Notes: generated from the letters alone by a model not told the origin. A DNA stretch of 64,000 nt from Caprella mutica (GCA_947561585.1 CANNZV010000502.1:664454-728453); one strand, 5' to 3'; positions 47,701 to 58,122 are shown, counted from the first letter of the stretch. A program made the numbers and translations.

Positions 47701-49745
47701 ACTGTAGATGATGAGGCCTGTAGACACTGTAGATGATGAGGAGGCCTGTAGACACTGTAGATGATGAGGCCTGTAGACACTGTAGATGATGAGGCCTGTA
47801 GACACAGTAGATGATGAGGCCTTTAGACACTGTAGATAATGAGGCCTGTAGACACTGTAGATAATGAGGCCTGTAGACACTGTAGATGATGAGGCCTGTA
47901 GACACTGTAGATGATGAGGCCTGTAGACACTGTAGATGATGAGGCCTGTAGACACAGTAGATGATGAGGCCTTTAGACACTGTAGATAATGAGGTCTGTA
48001 GACACTGTAGATGATGAGGCCTGTAGACACTGTAGATAATGAGGCCCGTAGACACTGTAGATAATGAGGCCTGTAGACACTGTAGATGATGAGGCCTGTA
48101 GATACTGTACATGATGAGGCCTGTAGATACTGTACATGATGAGGCCTGTAGATACTGTACATGATGAGGCCTGTAGATACTGTACATGATGAGGCCTGTA
48201 GATACTGTAGATGATGAGGCCTGTAGACACTGTAGATGATGAGGCCTGTAGACACTGTAGATGATGAGGCCTGTAGACACTGTAGATGATGAGGCCTGTA
48301 GACACTGTAGATGATAAGGCCTGTAGACACTGTAGATGATGAGGCCTGTAGACACTGTAGATGATAAGGCCTGTAGACACTGTAGATGATGAGGCCTGTA
48401 GATACTGTAGATGATGAGGCCTGTAGACACTGTAGATGATGAGGCCTGTAGACACTGTAGATGATGAGGCCTGTGGACACTGTAGATGATGAGGCCTGTA
48501 GACACTGTAGATGATAAGGCCTGTAGACACTGTAGATGATGAGGCCTGTAGATACTGTAGATGATGAGGCCTGTAGACACTGTAGATGATGAGGCCTGTA
48601 GACACTGTAGATGATGAGGCCTTTAGACACTGTAGATGATGAGGCCTGTAGACACTGTAGATGATGAGGCCTGTAGACACTGTAGATGATGAGGCCTGTA
48701 GACACTGTAGATGATGAGGCCTGTAGACACTGTAGATGATGAGGCCTGTAGACACTGTAGATGATAAGGCCTGTAGACACTGTAGATGATGAGGCCTGTA
48801 GATACTGTAGATGATGAGGCCTGTAGACACGGTAGATGATGAGGCCTGTAGACACTGTAGATGATGAGGCCTTTAGACACTGTAGATGATGAGGCCTGTA
48901 GACACTGTAGATGATGAGGCCTTTAGACACTGTAGATGATGAGGCCTGTAGACACTGTAGATGATAAGGCCTGTAGACACTGTAGATGATGAGGCCTGTA
49001 GACACTGTAGATGATGAGGCCTGTAGACACTGTAGATGATGAGGCCTGTAGACTCTGTAGATGATGAGGCCTGTAGACACTGTAGATGATGAGGCCTGTA
49101 GACACTGTAGATGATGAGGCCTGTAGACACTGTAGGTGATGAGGCCTGTAGATACTGTAGATGATGAGGCCTGTAGATACTGTACATGATGAGGCCTGTA
49201 GACACTGTAGATGATGAGGCCTGTAGATACTGTAGATGATGAGGCCTGTAGACACTGTAGATGATGAGGCCTGTAGACACTGTAGGTGATGAGGCCTGTA
49301 GACACTGTAGATGATGAGGCCTGTAGACACTGCAGATGATGAGGCCTGTAGACACTGTAGATGATGAGGCCTGTAGACACTGTAGATGATGAGGCCTGTA
49401 GACACTGTAGGTGATGAGGCCTGTAGATACTGTAGATGATGAGGCCTGTAGATACTGTACATGATGAGGCCTGTAGACACTGTAGATGATGAGGCCTGTA
49501 GATACTGTAGATGATGAGGCCTGTAGACACTGTAGATGATGAGGCCTGTAGACACTGTAGGTGATGAGGCCTGTAGACACTGTAGATGATGAGGCCTGTA
49601 GACACTGCAGATGATGAGGCCTGTAGACACTGTAGATGATGAGGCCTGTAGACACTGCAGATGATGAGGCCTGTAGACACTGTAGATGATGAGGCCTGTA
49701 GACACTGTAGGTGATGAGGCCTGTAGATACTGTACATGATGAGGT
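44755..49745. repeat. 25-bp tandem array, 5 kb, with ~2.3-kb duplication
   Basis: About 200 copies of a 25-bp unit, TGTAGACACTGTAGATGATG then AGGCC, the reverse complement of the unit at 1-425. Rare variants occur in the same order twice. GAGGAGGCC is at 45435 and 47738. The run of four GTAGATACTGTACATGATG copies is at about 45810-45905 and 48090-48185. These offsets are about 2303 and 2278 bp, differing by one unit. All minus-strand frames are open (up to 1049 codons), an arithmetic consequence of the unit. Confidence 0.98.
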
Positions 49746-50093
49746 CTATCGAAAAACGTTTTAATTGAAGTTTTAAAAAATGATTTCTTTTCATTAATTT
49801 AATTTTCTGTATAAGAATATTTTTAAATTTGGTTAATTAAAAACTTTTCATTTTGGGTTCACTGTTTTGATAACAAATGCAATAAAGCACAGGGTAATAA
49901 ATAACAAATACATAACAAATAACAACAACAAAGATAAGAACAACAAAAACAATATTAGACGAGCTAATTTTCGATGAAAATCTGTGAATGTGAATATCGA
50001 CTTCTTTCCACGATGTGATTTTATTCAAGTAAAAACAATCAATAAATAAGATGCCATCATAAGTTTACTAATGCATAATAAGGTCCTCTTCAT
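49746..50093. other. 3' flank and UTR of lipocalin A
   Basis: AT-rich. The part from about 50000 to 50093 is the likely 3' UTR of lipocalin A. The rest is unique spacer with AACAA-rich sequence. Confidence 0.5.
50020..50025 (-). terminator. Polyadenylation signal AATAAA of lipocalin A
   Basis: AATAAA on the minus strand, about 70 nt downstream of the lipocalin A stop codon. Confidence 0.5.
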
Positions 50094-50410
50094 CTAGAAC
50101 CTTTGGACCATGTTGACAATGGCCGCCAGGGGGTCCACAGACTGAGGGTTCACGGTCTCAGGGTCCCTGTTATCCTGGGCACCCTGCAGACGGACCTCCT
50201 CCGCTAGGTTTGTCTCGAAACCATTGGCCTTCAGGTTGGCTACGAATTGAGGCACTCTGCGTCTCATGATAGGATCCGTTTCGAAACAGGTCTGGTCCCT
50301 AGTGACCAGGTCTTCGGCCAGGGGTACGCCCCGACTGATTAGCTCCACCTGCACGTCTCCCACATCTCCGGATCTACGGGCCCCTGGTCTCAAGAAGGTG
50401 TACGCGTATT
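50094..50410 (-). CDS. Lipocalin A, last exon
   Basis: Acceptor CTCTTCCCCAG, stop TAG at 50094. Encodes EYAYTFLRPGARRSG, an amphipathic stretch, RDQTC with the fourth Cys, and a 63-residue polar tail unlike that of B. GC-rich compared with the flanks, as expected of real coding sequence here. Confidence 0.85.
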
Positions 50411-53400
50411 CTGGGGAAGAGAAATAGATATAAAATCCTGTAGATGGTGTGTCTATGAAATATCTCGATAATTCTATGTTTTACACAATTATGAAGGATT
50501 TCAAAATCACGAAGAATTTCAAAATTAAGAAAGATTCTAAAATTACGAAGAATTCCAAAATTATGAAAAATTTCAATTGAATTTTATATAATTAATCACA
50601 AATTTATCAGTCCGAGTAACAGACTAAAAAATTTCACTTCTATACGCCAGTAAATATTAATAAAATGTATTTTTTAGGCATTGTATCTTTTACAAAATGT
50701 ATTTTTTTTTTTCTCACTCACCGGAGTGGAATACGCCGTAACTTGTGCAACTGACGTAGATTTGTTTCTCGTCGTCGATGAGGATGGGGTAGAGGTTGAC
50801 GTAACCGGTGATGTCAGAACCAAGAACTGAAAGAACAAGTCAAAACATAACAATTAGTCCATCAAAATATTACAAATAGAAAGGCTCAAGATGAAATTCT
50901 ACACAAAAAAATATATGGTCTCCCAATGGTATTTATTTCACTTCACAGAGCATGTACTAATGAAGGAAAAAGAAAAATACGAATTCACATTAAAATGAAT
51001 CTTTAGTAGTTTTATTGTGGATTTGATGAATTAACTAATTAACTGAATTCAAAATAATTTTATTCTAATTGAAGATTTAAAATTCATTATTGAATCAATT
51101 TGTTTAGTAAATTCCAAATTGGCATCTCTATTTCAATTAGAGACGTGAACTAGGAAGGGGTTATTTGTATCGGTTCCTAGTTTACGTCCCTAAATGAAAT
51201 AGGGACGTGAACTAACACGTCCCTAAATGAAATAGGGACGTGAACTAGAAATTCATCGAAATTTTCAAAGCAGATTCATGTTCTTCCATTACGGAATAAA
51301 TTACTTAATAGTAACTCTTAATAGTAATTCTCAATACTAACTCTCAATAGTAACCCCCATTCTAACTCACTGTCAGGTTGTCCCATATACAGTCTAAGGT
51401 ATCCTGGCTCTTTGAAGGATGAGGGAATGACTTCGTAAGTTCCGGTCAGACTGTGCTGATTGTTGTCACTAGGAAGAATATATTACAGATAATACACATT
51501 GTAGAATAATTACATTATAGATATAATAAAGAAAAACAATGCACTAAATATAACATCGTATACGACATTACTGATTGCATAAAAGAAAAATAAATACAGG
51601 TAATAATGCAAATCATCATGATACCATGATTTAATCTATCATACTAAAATGATTTAAACGACCATGCTACGTACCAAGATTTAAAATTTCATGATACCAT
51701 GATTTTAATTATCATTTATTCAAAGTTATTACGGTATAATAAGATACAGTACTCTCGCTTATTTTTGTTTCGAAAGCTGTTTGTGCTGCCATCTAGGTTT
51801 CATAGCGGGAAATAGAAATGAAATATAGTAAGGACAATGGAGGTATGTTGTGTGCGTGACGTCATAACAGCAACACTCTAAAATCATATTTAAGACAATT
51901 GAAGATGGTAAAATTGTATAAATCACTCAATTGTCACTACCTATCAATATTAGTATTCGTACTATGGTACTATGTACTAAAGAGTAAAAGCTTTTGCTGC
52001 TCACTATTTCGTGGATTAACAGCTTTGTGAGCTGAGGTCACAAATCGAGTGATTTGTGACCAGGACGTCATCAAAGCAACAAACATAATTTAGAGTGTTG
52101 CTGTTATGACGTCACGCACACAACATACCTCCATTGTCCATACTATATTTCAATTATATTTACCGCAGTCAAACCTAGAGGGCAGTGCAAACAGTTTTGA
52201 AACAGAAATTTGTGAATGTGGTGTATCTTATTGTAGTGTAATATCTTTGGTACCACTGTGAATGTAGGCTATCTACCTACATCACCAACTACCGACTCAC
52301 CTATCCCTGTAGGTGTAGGCTATCTACCTACATCACCTACTACCGACTCACCTATCCCTGTAGGTATAGGCTATCTACCTACATCACCAACTACCGACTC
52401 ACCTATCCCTGTAGGTGTAGGCTATCTACCTACATCACCAACTACCGACTCACCTATCCCTGTAGGTGTAGGCTATCTACCTACATCACCTACTACCGAC
52501 TCACCTATCCCTGTAGGTGTAGGCTATCTACCTACATCACCAACTACCGACTCACCTATCCCTGTAGATGTAGGCTATCTACCTACATCACCAACTACCG
52601 ACTCACCTATCCCTGTAGGTGTAGGCTATCTACCTACATCACCTACTATCGACTCACCTATCCCTGTAGGTGTAGGCAAACTTTGAGCCGTCATTCAGTT
52701 GTAGGTATTGGCAAGATTGGTACCTCTCTGTTAAAGTACCAGCTGAAAGGTAGGGAATGAGACCATCCTGGTTCAGCATCTGAAAAAGAAGTCCTAGATG
52801 TAGGTAGGCATTTCAATCGGATTACGGTTGTTAGAACTTATTGCGGAGGAACCAGTTTGCAAACCACGCCATCTTTTAGAACTTTGTTCAACATGCAACC
52901 ATTAGTTCTGCACACAGCAACATCAGAAAACAGTGAACCCTTTATTGAAACAGTTCTGATTATTTCACTACACATATTTCTCATTGAAGCAACATTGGGT
53001 AAGTTACGAATTATCGGTCAGCTTCATATCACCGGTCATATAAGAAAAAAAAACGATTAATAATTGAAATTAAATAATAGTTCTTATATCGTTTTTATTG
53101 TATGACCGAAAATGTGAAACTGCCCGATAATTCGTAACTTAAAATGCGTGAAGTTTAGTTTTATCATTCCACTGTGCGAGATTTTCTGGTTGAATATTAT
53201 GCCAGTTTGCTAAATTTCAGGTTTTTTGGTAGGTGAGTTTTTTCGCAAACCTGTAATAGCAATTTCTATTTTCTTTATGCATGACATGTACTATCAGAGA
53301 AAAGAGTCACTGTGATGATGTACTATCAGAGAAAAGAGTCACTGTGATGATGTACTATCAGAGAAAAGAGTCACTGTGATGATGTACTACCAGAGAAAAG

Positions 53401-54948
53401 AGTCACTGTGATGATGTACTACCAGAGAAAAGAGTCACTGTGATGATGTACTATCAGAGAGAAGAGTCACTGTGATGATGTACTATCAGAGAAAAGAGTC
53501 ACTGTGATGATGTACTATCAGAGAAAAGAGTCACTGTGATGATGTACTATCAGAGAAAAGAGTCACTGTGATGATGTACTACCAGAGAAAAGAGTCACTG
53601 TGATGATGTACTATCAGAGAAAAAGAGTCACTGTGATGATGCACTATCAGAGAAAAGAGTCACTGTGATGATGTACTATCAGAGAAAAGAGTCACTGTGA
53701 TGATGTACTATCAGAGAAAAGAGTCACTGTGATGATGTACTATCAGAGAAAGGAGTCACTGTGATAATGTACTATCAGAGAAAAGAGTCACTGTGATGAT
53801 GTACTATCAGAGAAAAGAGTCACTGTGATGATGTACTACCAGAGAAAAGAGTCACTGTGATGATGTACTACCAGAGAAAAGAGTCACTGTGATGATGTAC
53901 TATCAGAGAAAAGAGTCACTGTGATGATGTACTACCAGAGAAAAGAGTCACTGTGATGATGTACTATCAGAGAAAAGAGTCACTGTGATGATGTACTATC
54001 AGAGAAAAGAGTCACTGTGATGATGTACTACCAGAGAAAAGAGTCACTGTGATGATGTACTATCAGAGAAAAGAGTCACTGTGATGATGTACTATCAGAG
54101 AAAAGAGTCACTGTGATGATGTACTATCAGAGAAAAGAGTCACTGTGATGATGTACTACCAGAGAAAGGAGTCACTGTGATGGATTTATCAGTTTCATAA
54201 CGAAGAAATTTATGTATAATTAATGATTGTAAATACATATTTTACATATTTTGACTTGAAAAAAATTGAAAAATATAAAACTGTGTTTTGTGAATCTTTT
54301 TCTCTGATGGCACATCAATGTATTCATCTCTCCATATATAATTTAGATATTAAATAAAAGAAAACTAACGGTGTCTCATTTATAGAGATTTTACGGAATT
54401 TTTTACTCATGCATGATTTGACGAAAATTATATTAGGAGTAATGAATATATTGATTATTAACTAATTTAATATTGAAATATGATATGCAATTTCAAATAT
54501 TTATGAAAGGGAATACGGATAATTAATATAAAATAAATATATTTTCCTGTTTCTATGCCTATAAGAAATTTATTTTCCATTGAAATTTTATTTCTGTAGA
54601 AATTCCATTCCTTTTAAAAAATTTCATTCATGTTGAAAAATCATTCCTACAAAACTTCACTTCTGATGAAGATTTACTGTTGTTGAAAATCCGTTCATGT
54701 TGCAATTCCCGTGCCTATGTTTTCTCTCTTCCCCTCGCATCATATCGCAATAATGCAAATCATCTCCGCCAAACCATCACAACGTCTAACCTCTTTCCAA
54801 ACCTAAAAAGCTTAACTCTCACCTCCGCTACTTTCTCAACCGTAAATTTCTCCGAAGTCTGGTAAGTGGGGCAAGTACCCGGTCCAAAGACCTGACCCAG
54901 GGCTGACCCTATGGTCAGAAGACCCACGAGAAGTAGACCCAGCATCAT
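50094..54948 (-). CDS. Lipocalin A (apolipoprotein D-like), five coding exons
   Basis: A secreted lipocalin-type protein of 255 residues. Such proteins bind small hydrophobic ligands in an eight-stranded barrel. Coding exons: 54823-54948, 52658-52779, 51371-51468, 50722-50826 and 50094-50410, with GT-AG introns of phase 0, 2, 1, 1. A signal peptide is visible at residues 1-18 (MMLGLLLVGLLTIGSALG). Cysteines at 26, 65, 142 and 192 match the four-Cys pattern of apolipoprotein D-type lipocalins (Cys-Pro near the N-terminus, CQY, VSCTSYG, DQTC). A 63-residue tail follows the last Cys. The usual GxW motif after the N-terminal Phe is absent: VEKVAEMLN stands in its place, so either the family member is divergent or an in-phase exon is missed in intron 1. 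A paralogue lies 8 kb to the right. The family call rests on motif layout, not a database search. Confidence 0.72.
50480..50580. repeat. Short imperfect ~20-bp repeat in lipocalin A intron 4
   Basis: Four to five imperfect copies of ACGAAGAATTTCAAAATTA. Degenerate, and does not touch the splice sites. Confidence 0.7.
50722..50826 (-). CDS. Lipocalin A, exon 4
   Basis: 105 nt, acceptor TTGTTCTTTCAG, donor CTCCG then GTGAGT. Encodes IYVSCTSYGVFHS with the third Cys, closely matching VYVSCTSYGLFYS in lipocalin B. Confidence 0.85.
51315..51372. repeat. Short repeat abutting the lipocalin A exon 3 donor
   Basis: On the minus strand the donor GTGAGTTAG is followed by imperfect 15-bp copies (GAGTTAGTATTGA, GAATTACTATTAA, GAGTTACTATTAA). 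The first unit is the splice site itself. Confidence 0.6.
51371..51468 (-). CDS. Lipocalin A, exon 3
   Basis: 98 nt, acceptor CTTCCTAG, donor GACA then GTGAGT. Encodes LTGTYEVIPSSFKEPGYLRL, aligning with the EGAYDSVSSGYTEPGYIEL part of lipocalin B. Same length and phases as exon 3 of B. Confidence 0.8.
51730..52243. mobile_element. Long terminal inverted-repeat element in lipocalin A intron 2
   Basis: About 514 bp with arms of about 150 bp. The left arm contains GACAATGGAGGTATGTTGTG and GTGACGTCATAACAGCAACA; the right arm contains TGTTGCTGTTATGACGTCAC and CACAACATACCTCCATTGTC. Outer ends AATAAGATACA and GTATCTTATT also pair. No coding capacity, so non-autonomous. Each arm holds a TGACGTCA octamer, a CREB-type site. 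Confidence 0.85.
52258..52671. repeat. 51-bp minisatellite made of the lipocalin A exon 2 splice donor
   Basis: Eight copies of a 51-bp unit. On the minus strand each contains CCTACACCTACAGGGATAG then GTGAGTCG, and TAGTTGGTGATGTAGGTAGA. The exon-proximal copy is the real exon 2 end and 5' splice site (52657). The other seven repeat it at 51-bp spacing into the intron. The plus-strand 142-codon frame is a consequence of the 51-bp (17-codon) period. Confidence 0.95.
52658..52779 (-). CDS. Lipocalin A, exon 2
   Basis: 122 nt, acceptor CTTCTTTTTCAG, donor GATAG then GTGAGT, phase 2 at its end. Encodes residues 43-82 with RYQSCQY (second Cys) and LNDGSKFAY, a typical lipocalin B-strand region. 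Its last 20 nt are also the start of the intronic 51-bp minisatellite. Confidence 0.75.
52672..52996. other. Exon 2 and adjacent intron 1 sequence
   Basis: Contains lipocalin A exon 2 and the first ~200 bases beyond its acceptor. No further exon is recognised. Confidence 0.5.
52997..53143. mobile_element. MITE family I copy in lipocalin A intron 1
   Basis: GGGTAAGTTACGAATTATCG on the left and GCCCGATAATTCGTAACTTA on the right. The right terminus lacks the final CCC. Confidence 0.82.
53283..54181. repeat. 32-bp tandem array in lipocalin A intron 1
   Basis: About 28 copies of a 32-bp unit, TGTACTATCAGAGAAAAGAG then TCACTGTGATGA, with an ACTACCAGAG variant. The left flank TTCTATTTTCTTTATGCATG resembles that of the single-copy locus at 7085. 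Confidence 0.97.
54182..54822. other. Intron 1 of lipocalin A, promoter-distal part
   Basis: AT-rich, with weak TGTTGAAAAT-type repeats at 54600-54700. The plus-strand frame 54680-54865 is antisense to exon 1 and is not a gene. Confidence 0.5.
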
Positions 54949-54954
54949 ATTATT
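54823..54954 (-). CDS. Lipocalin A, first coding exon
   Basis: Starts at a 3' splice site (TTTCCTTCACAG, exon from 54954); the ATG is at 54948. Encodes the signal peptide and the N-terminal GTCPTYQTSEKF segment. Ends before GTGAGA, phase 0. The acceptor before the ATG means the transcript starts in an upstream non-coding exon. A minus-strand TATAAAG near 55357 is a weak promoter candidate. Confidence 0.72.
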
Positions 54955-54979
54955 CTGTGAAGGAAATTAGAGTTTGTTA

Positions 54980-56032
54980 GGGTGGGTTACGAATTAACGG
55001 ACAGATCCACATTTTCGGTCATGTAAGAAAAAACTTACTTACTATATGTATAGTGGGGAGTGTTTTGTAATTGTAGGTGCGGGGGAGTGTAGGTGGGGGG
55101 AGTGTAGGTGGGGGGAGTGAAGATGGAGGAAGTGTAGATGGGGTAAGTGTGGGTAAACTGTGGAGCTAAAATATAACTTAGTTTAGGTAAAAGGTTGTAT
55201 GGTGATAATCGGCCAATAATAGAAATCCTGTCATCTGGTTCAGACACCTTAGAAGGTGATGCCATTTATAACGGTTGTTTCCATAGATATGTATCACGAC
55301 AGTTGTACAATTTGTTAATTAGACAGTTCAGATTTTACGAATAGAGTGCACTTTATAAAAGCTTGGAGAATTATGTCATTGTTATTTAACGATGAATATA
55401 CTTGTTTAAATTAAAGCATATAATTGAAATGATTAAGTAAGGCTTCCTCCTGAGGTATTGGTAGATGGATAGGGTGAACGGATATTTGTCAATTGACGAT
55501 AATCAGTTCATCTCGGCTTTTGAGGAACAAAATAGTAATTTGCATCTCTCTTTTAAATTTATTATATATATGGTGAATATATTTCGAAATTTTGAGATTT
55601 TGGTATAATCAATATATTTGTTCCTAATAAATATATGGAAAGTGTTGTAATTAGAAATTTTAAAATAACTTATCTTTTTTCTTATCTTACCTACTATATT
55701 GTAGATCTTATCTCTAAGATGAAACATTGCTATTTCCTGCATGATTGAGAAGGTGAGGTGAATTCTCCCCATTTTGAATTCGTTTCTGTTAGTTAAATAA
55801 AGACCTTTTAAACTTTTTGTAGTATAATATTCAAAGGATGAAATGAACTGTAGTTACTTGAATAATATAATACATAGAATTTTCTCTCAATAATTAAACT
55901 GTATGACCGAATGACACATTGATTTTTGTTGATTAGACCAAGATCCAAACCTATTTGTTGATTACCCAATTTCGTCGAATTTCCACGGAGCCCAACTGAA
56001 AGTGTGGAACTCTCCGAAACTCGAAATTTTCC
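54980..56032. mobile_element. Possible large or split MITE family I copy
   Basis: The left terminus GGGTGGGTTACGAATTAACG with CCACATTTTCGGTCATGTAA lies 26 bp upstream of the lipocalin A first coding exon. A right terminus (CTGAAAGTGTGGAACTCTCC then CGAAACTCGAAATTTTCC-TA) lies 1 kb away. If paired, the interior includes a ~17-bp GT/GG-rich array (55065-55160). The pairing is tentative. Confidence 0.4.
55065..55160. repeat. ~17-bp G-rich repeat upstream of lipocalin A
   Basis: Five copies of GGGGGAGTGTAGGTG and variants (AGTGAAGATGGAGGA, AGTGTAGATGGGGTA). Confidence 0.85.
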
Positions 56033-56106
56033 TACATATTAGAAATAAATGAGTTGTTTGTGGTATAATTAAATTAGAAAAGAATAGAAAATTATACTGA
56101 AAAGTA

Positions 56107-56470
56107 AAAAGAGTCACTGTGGTGATGTACTATCAGAGAAAAGAGTCACTGTGATGATGTACTATCAGAGAAAAGAGTCACTGTGATGATGTACTATCAG
56201 AGAAAAGAGTCACTGTGATGATGTACTATCAGAGAAAAGAGTCACTGTGATGATGCTAATTTCACAAATTACAGTTTTTTTATTTTCTAATATTTTCATA
56301 TCTTACAAATTTGTCGTTTACCCAGATTAATTTTAAAAATATTAACATTTTTTATAGTTAGTTAAATTTCATTTTTGAAAAAATGTGAAATTAGTGAACT
56401 GGACAAAGAAAATCATCACAGTTACACTTTCCTTAGATTGTAAAGAAGATGTCAACAATAAGAAAAAAAA
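56107..56470. repeat. Five copies of the 32-bp unit plus dispersed right flank
   Basis: About five copies of GAGTCACTGTGATGATGTAC then TATCAGAGAAAA at 56107-56255, identical in unit to the array at 53283. The right flank (TACCCAGATTAATTTTAAAA, CAGTTACACTTTCCTTAGAT) is homologous to 7160-7310. Confidence 0.85.
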
Positions 56471-56529
56471 TCAAATTTTAATATTCGGATGGATTTTTTT
56501 TAAATATGCTTAGAACAAGATCATTTGCT

Positions 56530-56730
56530 TACCTAGTTTTACTTACCTAGTGTATGTTCTAGTATTTACTTACCTAGTTTATGTACTAGTATTTACTTAC
56601 CTAGTTTAAGTACAACTATTTACTCATCTAGTTTAAGTACAACTGTTTACTCATCTAGTTTTACTTACCTAGTATTTACTTACCTAGTAATACTCACCTA
56701 GTTTAAGTTAGAGAGAGAGAGAGAGAGACT
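56530..56730. repeat. CTAG-rich imperfect array and (GA)n
   Basis: Imperfect ~24-27-bp copies of TTTACTTACCTAGTTTAAGT, followed by an (AG)n tract of about ten dinucleotides at 56708-56728. CTAG stays frequent to 56870 (AACTAGTCC, ACTAGACAC, AACTAGTATAG). Confidence 0.85.
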
Positions 56731-57226
56731 TTACTTAGCACGACTAGTCACAAACTAAGTTGACTGGAAACTAGTCCCTACTAGACACTCTAGGTGTACC
56801 GGTTGTTGAACCCTCCAAACTAGTATAGCAAACTAGCATACCAGACGCGAACACTAGTCGAACATTTCAGGAGAAAAAAGAGAGAAAACAAGTCCTAATC
56901 ATTTGCGCTTTTTTTTAAGACAGTGGATATGCATGTGTTTTTTGTTGTTATTTATTTCATCTGAAATTAATATATAAGAAAAAATGATGAACGTATAGAA
57001 TATTTTATACGAATTGCTATAGTTTGAAGAAACGAATTTCTAGTTGCAAATATATAAAATAAATAAGTGACAACTCAGCAAGAAATTTAAAACTTATGAA
57101 CTTTATTTATTTCATTAGAGAATAATATATATACTTCTAAATTATGTATTTATTATTATACTGAAGGCAAATTTCTAACCGGCTGATAGAATTTAAATAA
57201 AATAACAGAAAATGACCAACAATTTT
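56731..57226. other. Spacer between lipocalin genes
   Basis: GC-normal to 56890, then AT-rich. No exon recognised. Confidence 0.5.
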
Positions 57227-58122
57227 AACCCTTCACTGTGCACTTTATTTACAACTATTGGTGGTTGTTTTAACCCTTCACTGTGCACTTTATTTACAAC
57301 TATTGATGGTTGTTTTAACCCTTCACTGTGCACTTTATTTACAACTATTGATGGTTGTTTTAACCCTTCACTGTGCACTTTATTTACAACTATTGATGGT
57401 TGTTTTAACCCTTCACTGTGCACTTTATTTACAACTATTGATGGTTGTTTTAACCCTTCACTGTGCACTTTATTTACAACTATTGATGGTTGTTTTAACC
57501 CTTCACTGTGCACTTTATTTACAACTATTGATGGTTGTTTTAACCCTTCACTGTGCACTTTATTTACAACTATTGATGGTTGTTTTAACCCTTCACTGTG
57601 CACTTTATTTACAACTATTGGTGGTTGTTTTAACCCTTCACTGTGCACTTTATTTACAACTATTGGTGGTTGTTTTAACCCTTCACTGTGCACTTTATTT
57701 ACAACTATTGATGGTTGTTTTAACCCTTCACTGTGCACTTTATTTACAACTATTGGTGGTTGTTTTAACCCTTCACTGTGCACTTTATTTACAACTATTG
57801 GTGGTTGTTTTAACCCTTCACTGTGCACTTTATTTACAACTATTGGTGGTTGTTTTAACCCTTCACAGTGCACTATATTTACAACTATTGGTGGTTGTTT
57901 TAACCCTTCACAGTGCACTATATTTACAACTATTGGTGGTTGTTCTAACTCTTCACTGTGCACTTTATTTACAATTATTGGTGGTTGTTTTAACCCTTCA
58001 CTGTGCACTTTATTTACAACTATTGGTGGTTGTTTTAACCCTTCACTTTGCACTTTATTTACAACTATTGGTGGTTGTTTTAACCCTTCACTGTGCACTT
58101 TATTTACAATTATCGGTGGTTG
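57227..58122. repeat. 45-bp tandem array
   Basis: About 20 copies of a 45-bp unit: AACCCTTCACTGTGCACTTT, ATTTACAACTATTGGTGGTT, then GTTTT. The A/G variant (TTGATGG versus TTGGTGG) is block-distributed. Since 45 is a multiple of 3, 300-codon frames are open on both strands (15-residue repeat with CTLFTTIGGC); artefacts. Confidence 0.97.

Noticed and set aside
44755..49745. Centromeric or telomeric satellite
   Set aside because: Many unrelated short units interspersed with unique DNA and genes. No single long satellite monomer and no TTAGG-type telomere repeat.
44733..49794. Minus-strand frames of up to 1049 codons with a 25-residue repeat
   Set aside because: A stop-free 25-bp unit keeps all three frames open; several overlapping frames give the same peptide repeat. 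No signal peptide, splice context or unique domain.
54680..54865. Plus-strand 61-codon frame
   Set aside because: Antisense to the first coding exon of lipocalin A, whose splice sites and signal peptide are far better supported.
55340..55380. TATAAA near 55350 as the lipocalin A promoter
   Set aside because: A TATA box exists on the minus strand but no initiator sits ~30 nt downstream and no donor for a first exon could be placed.
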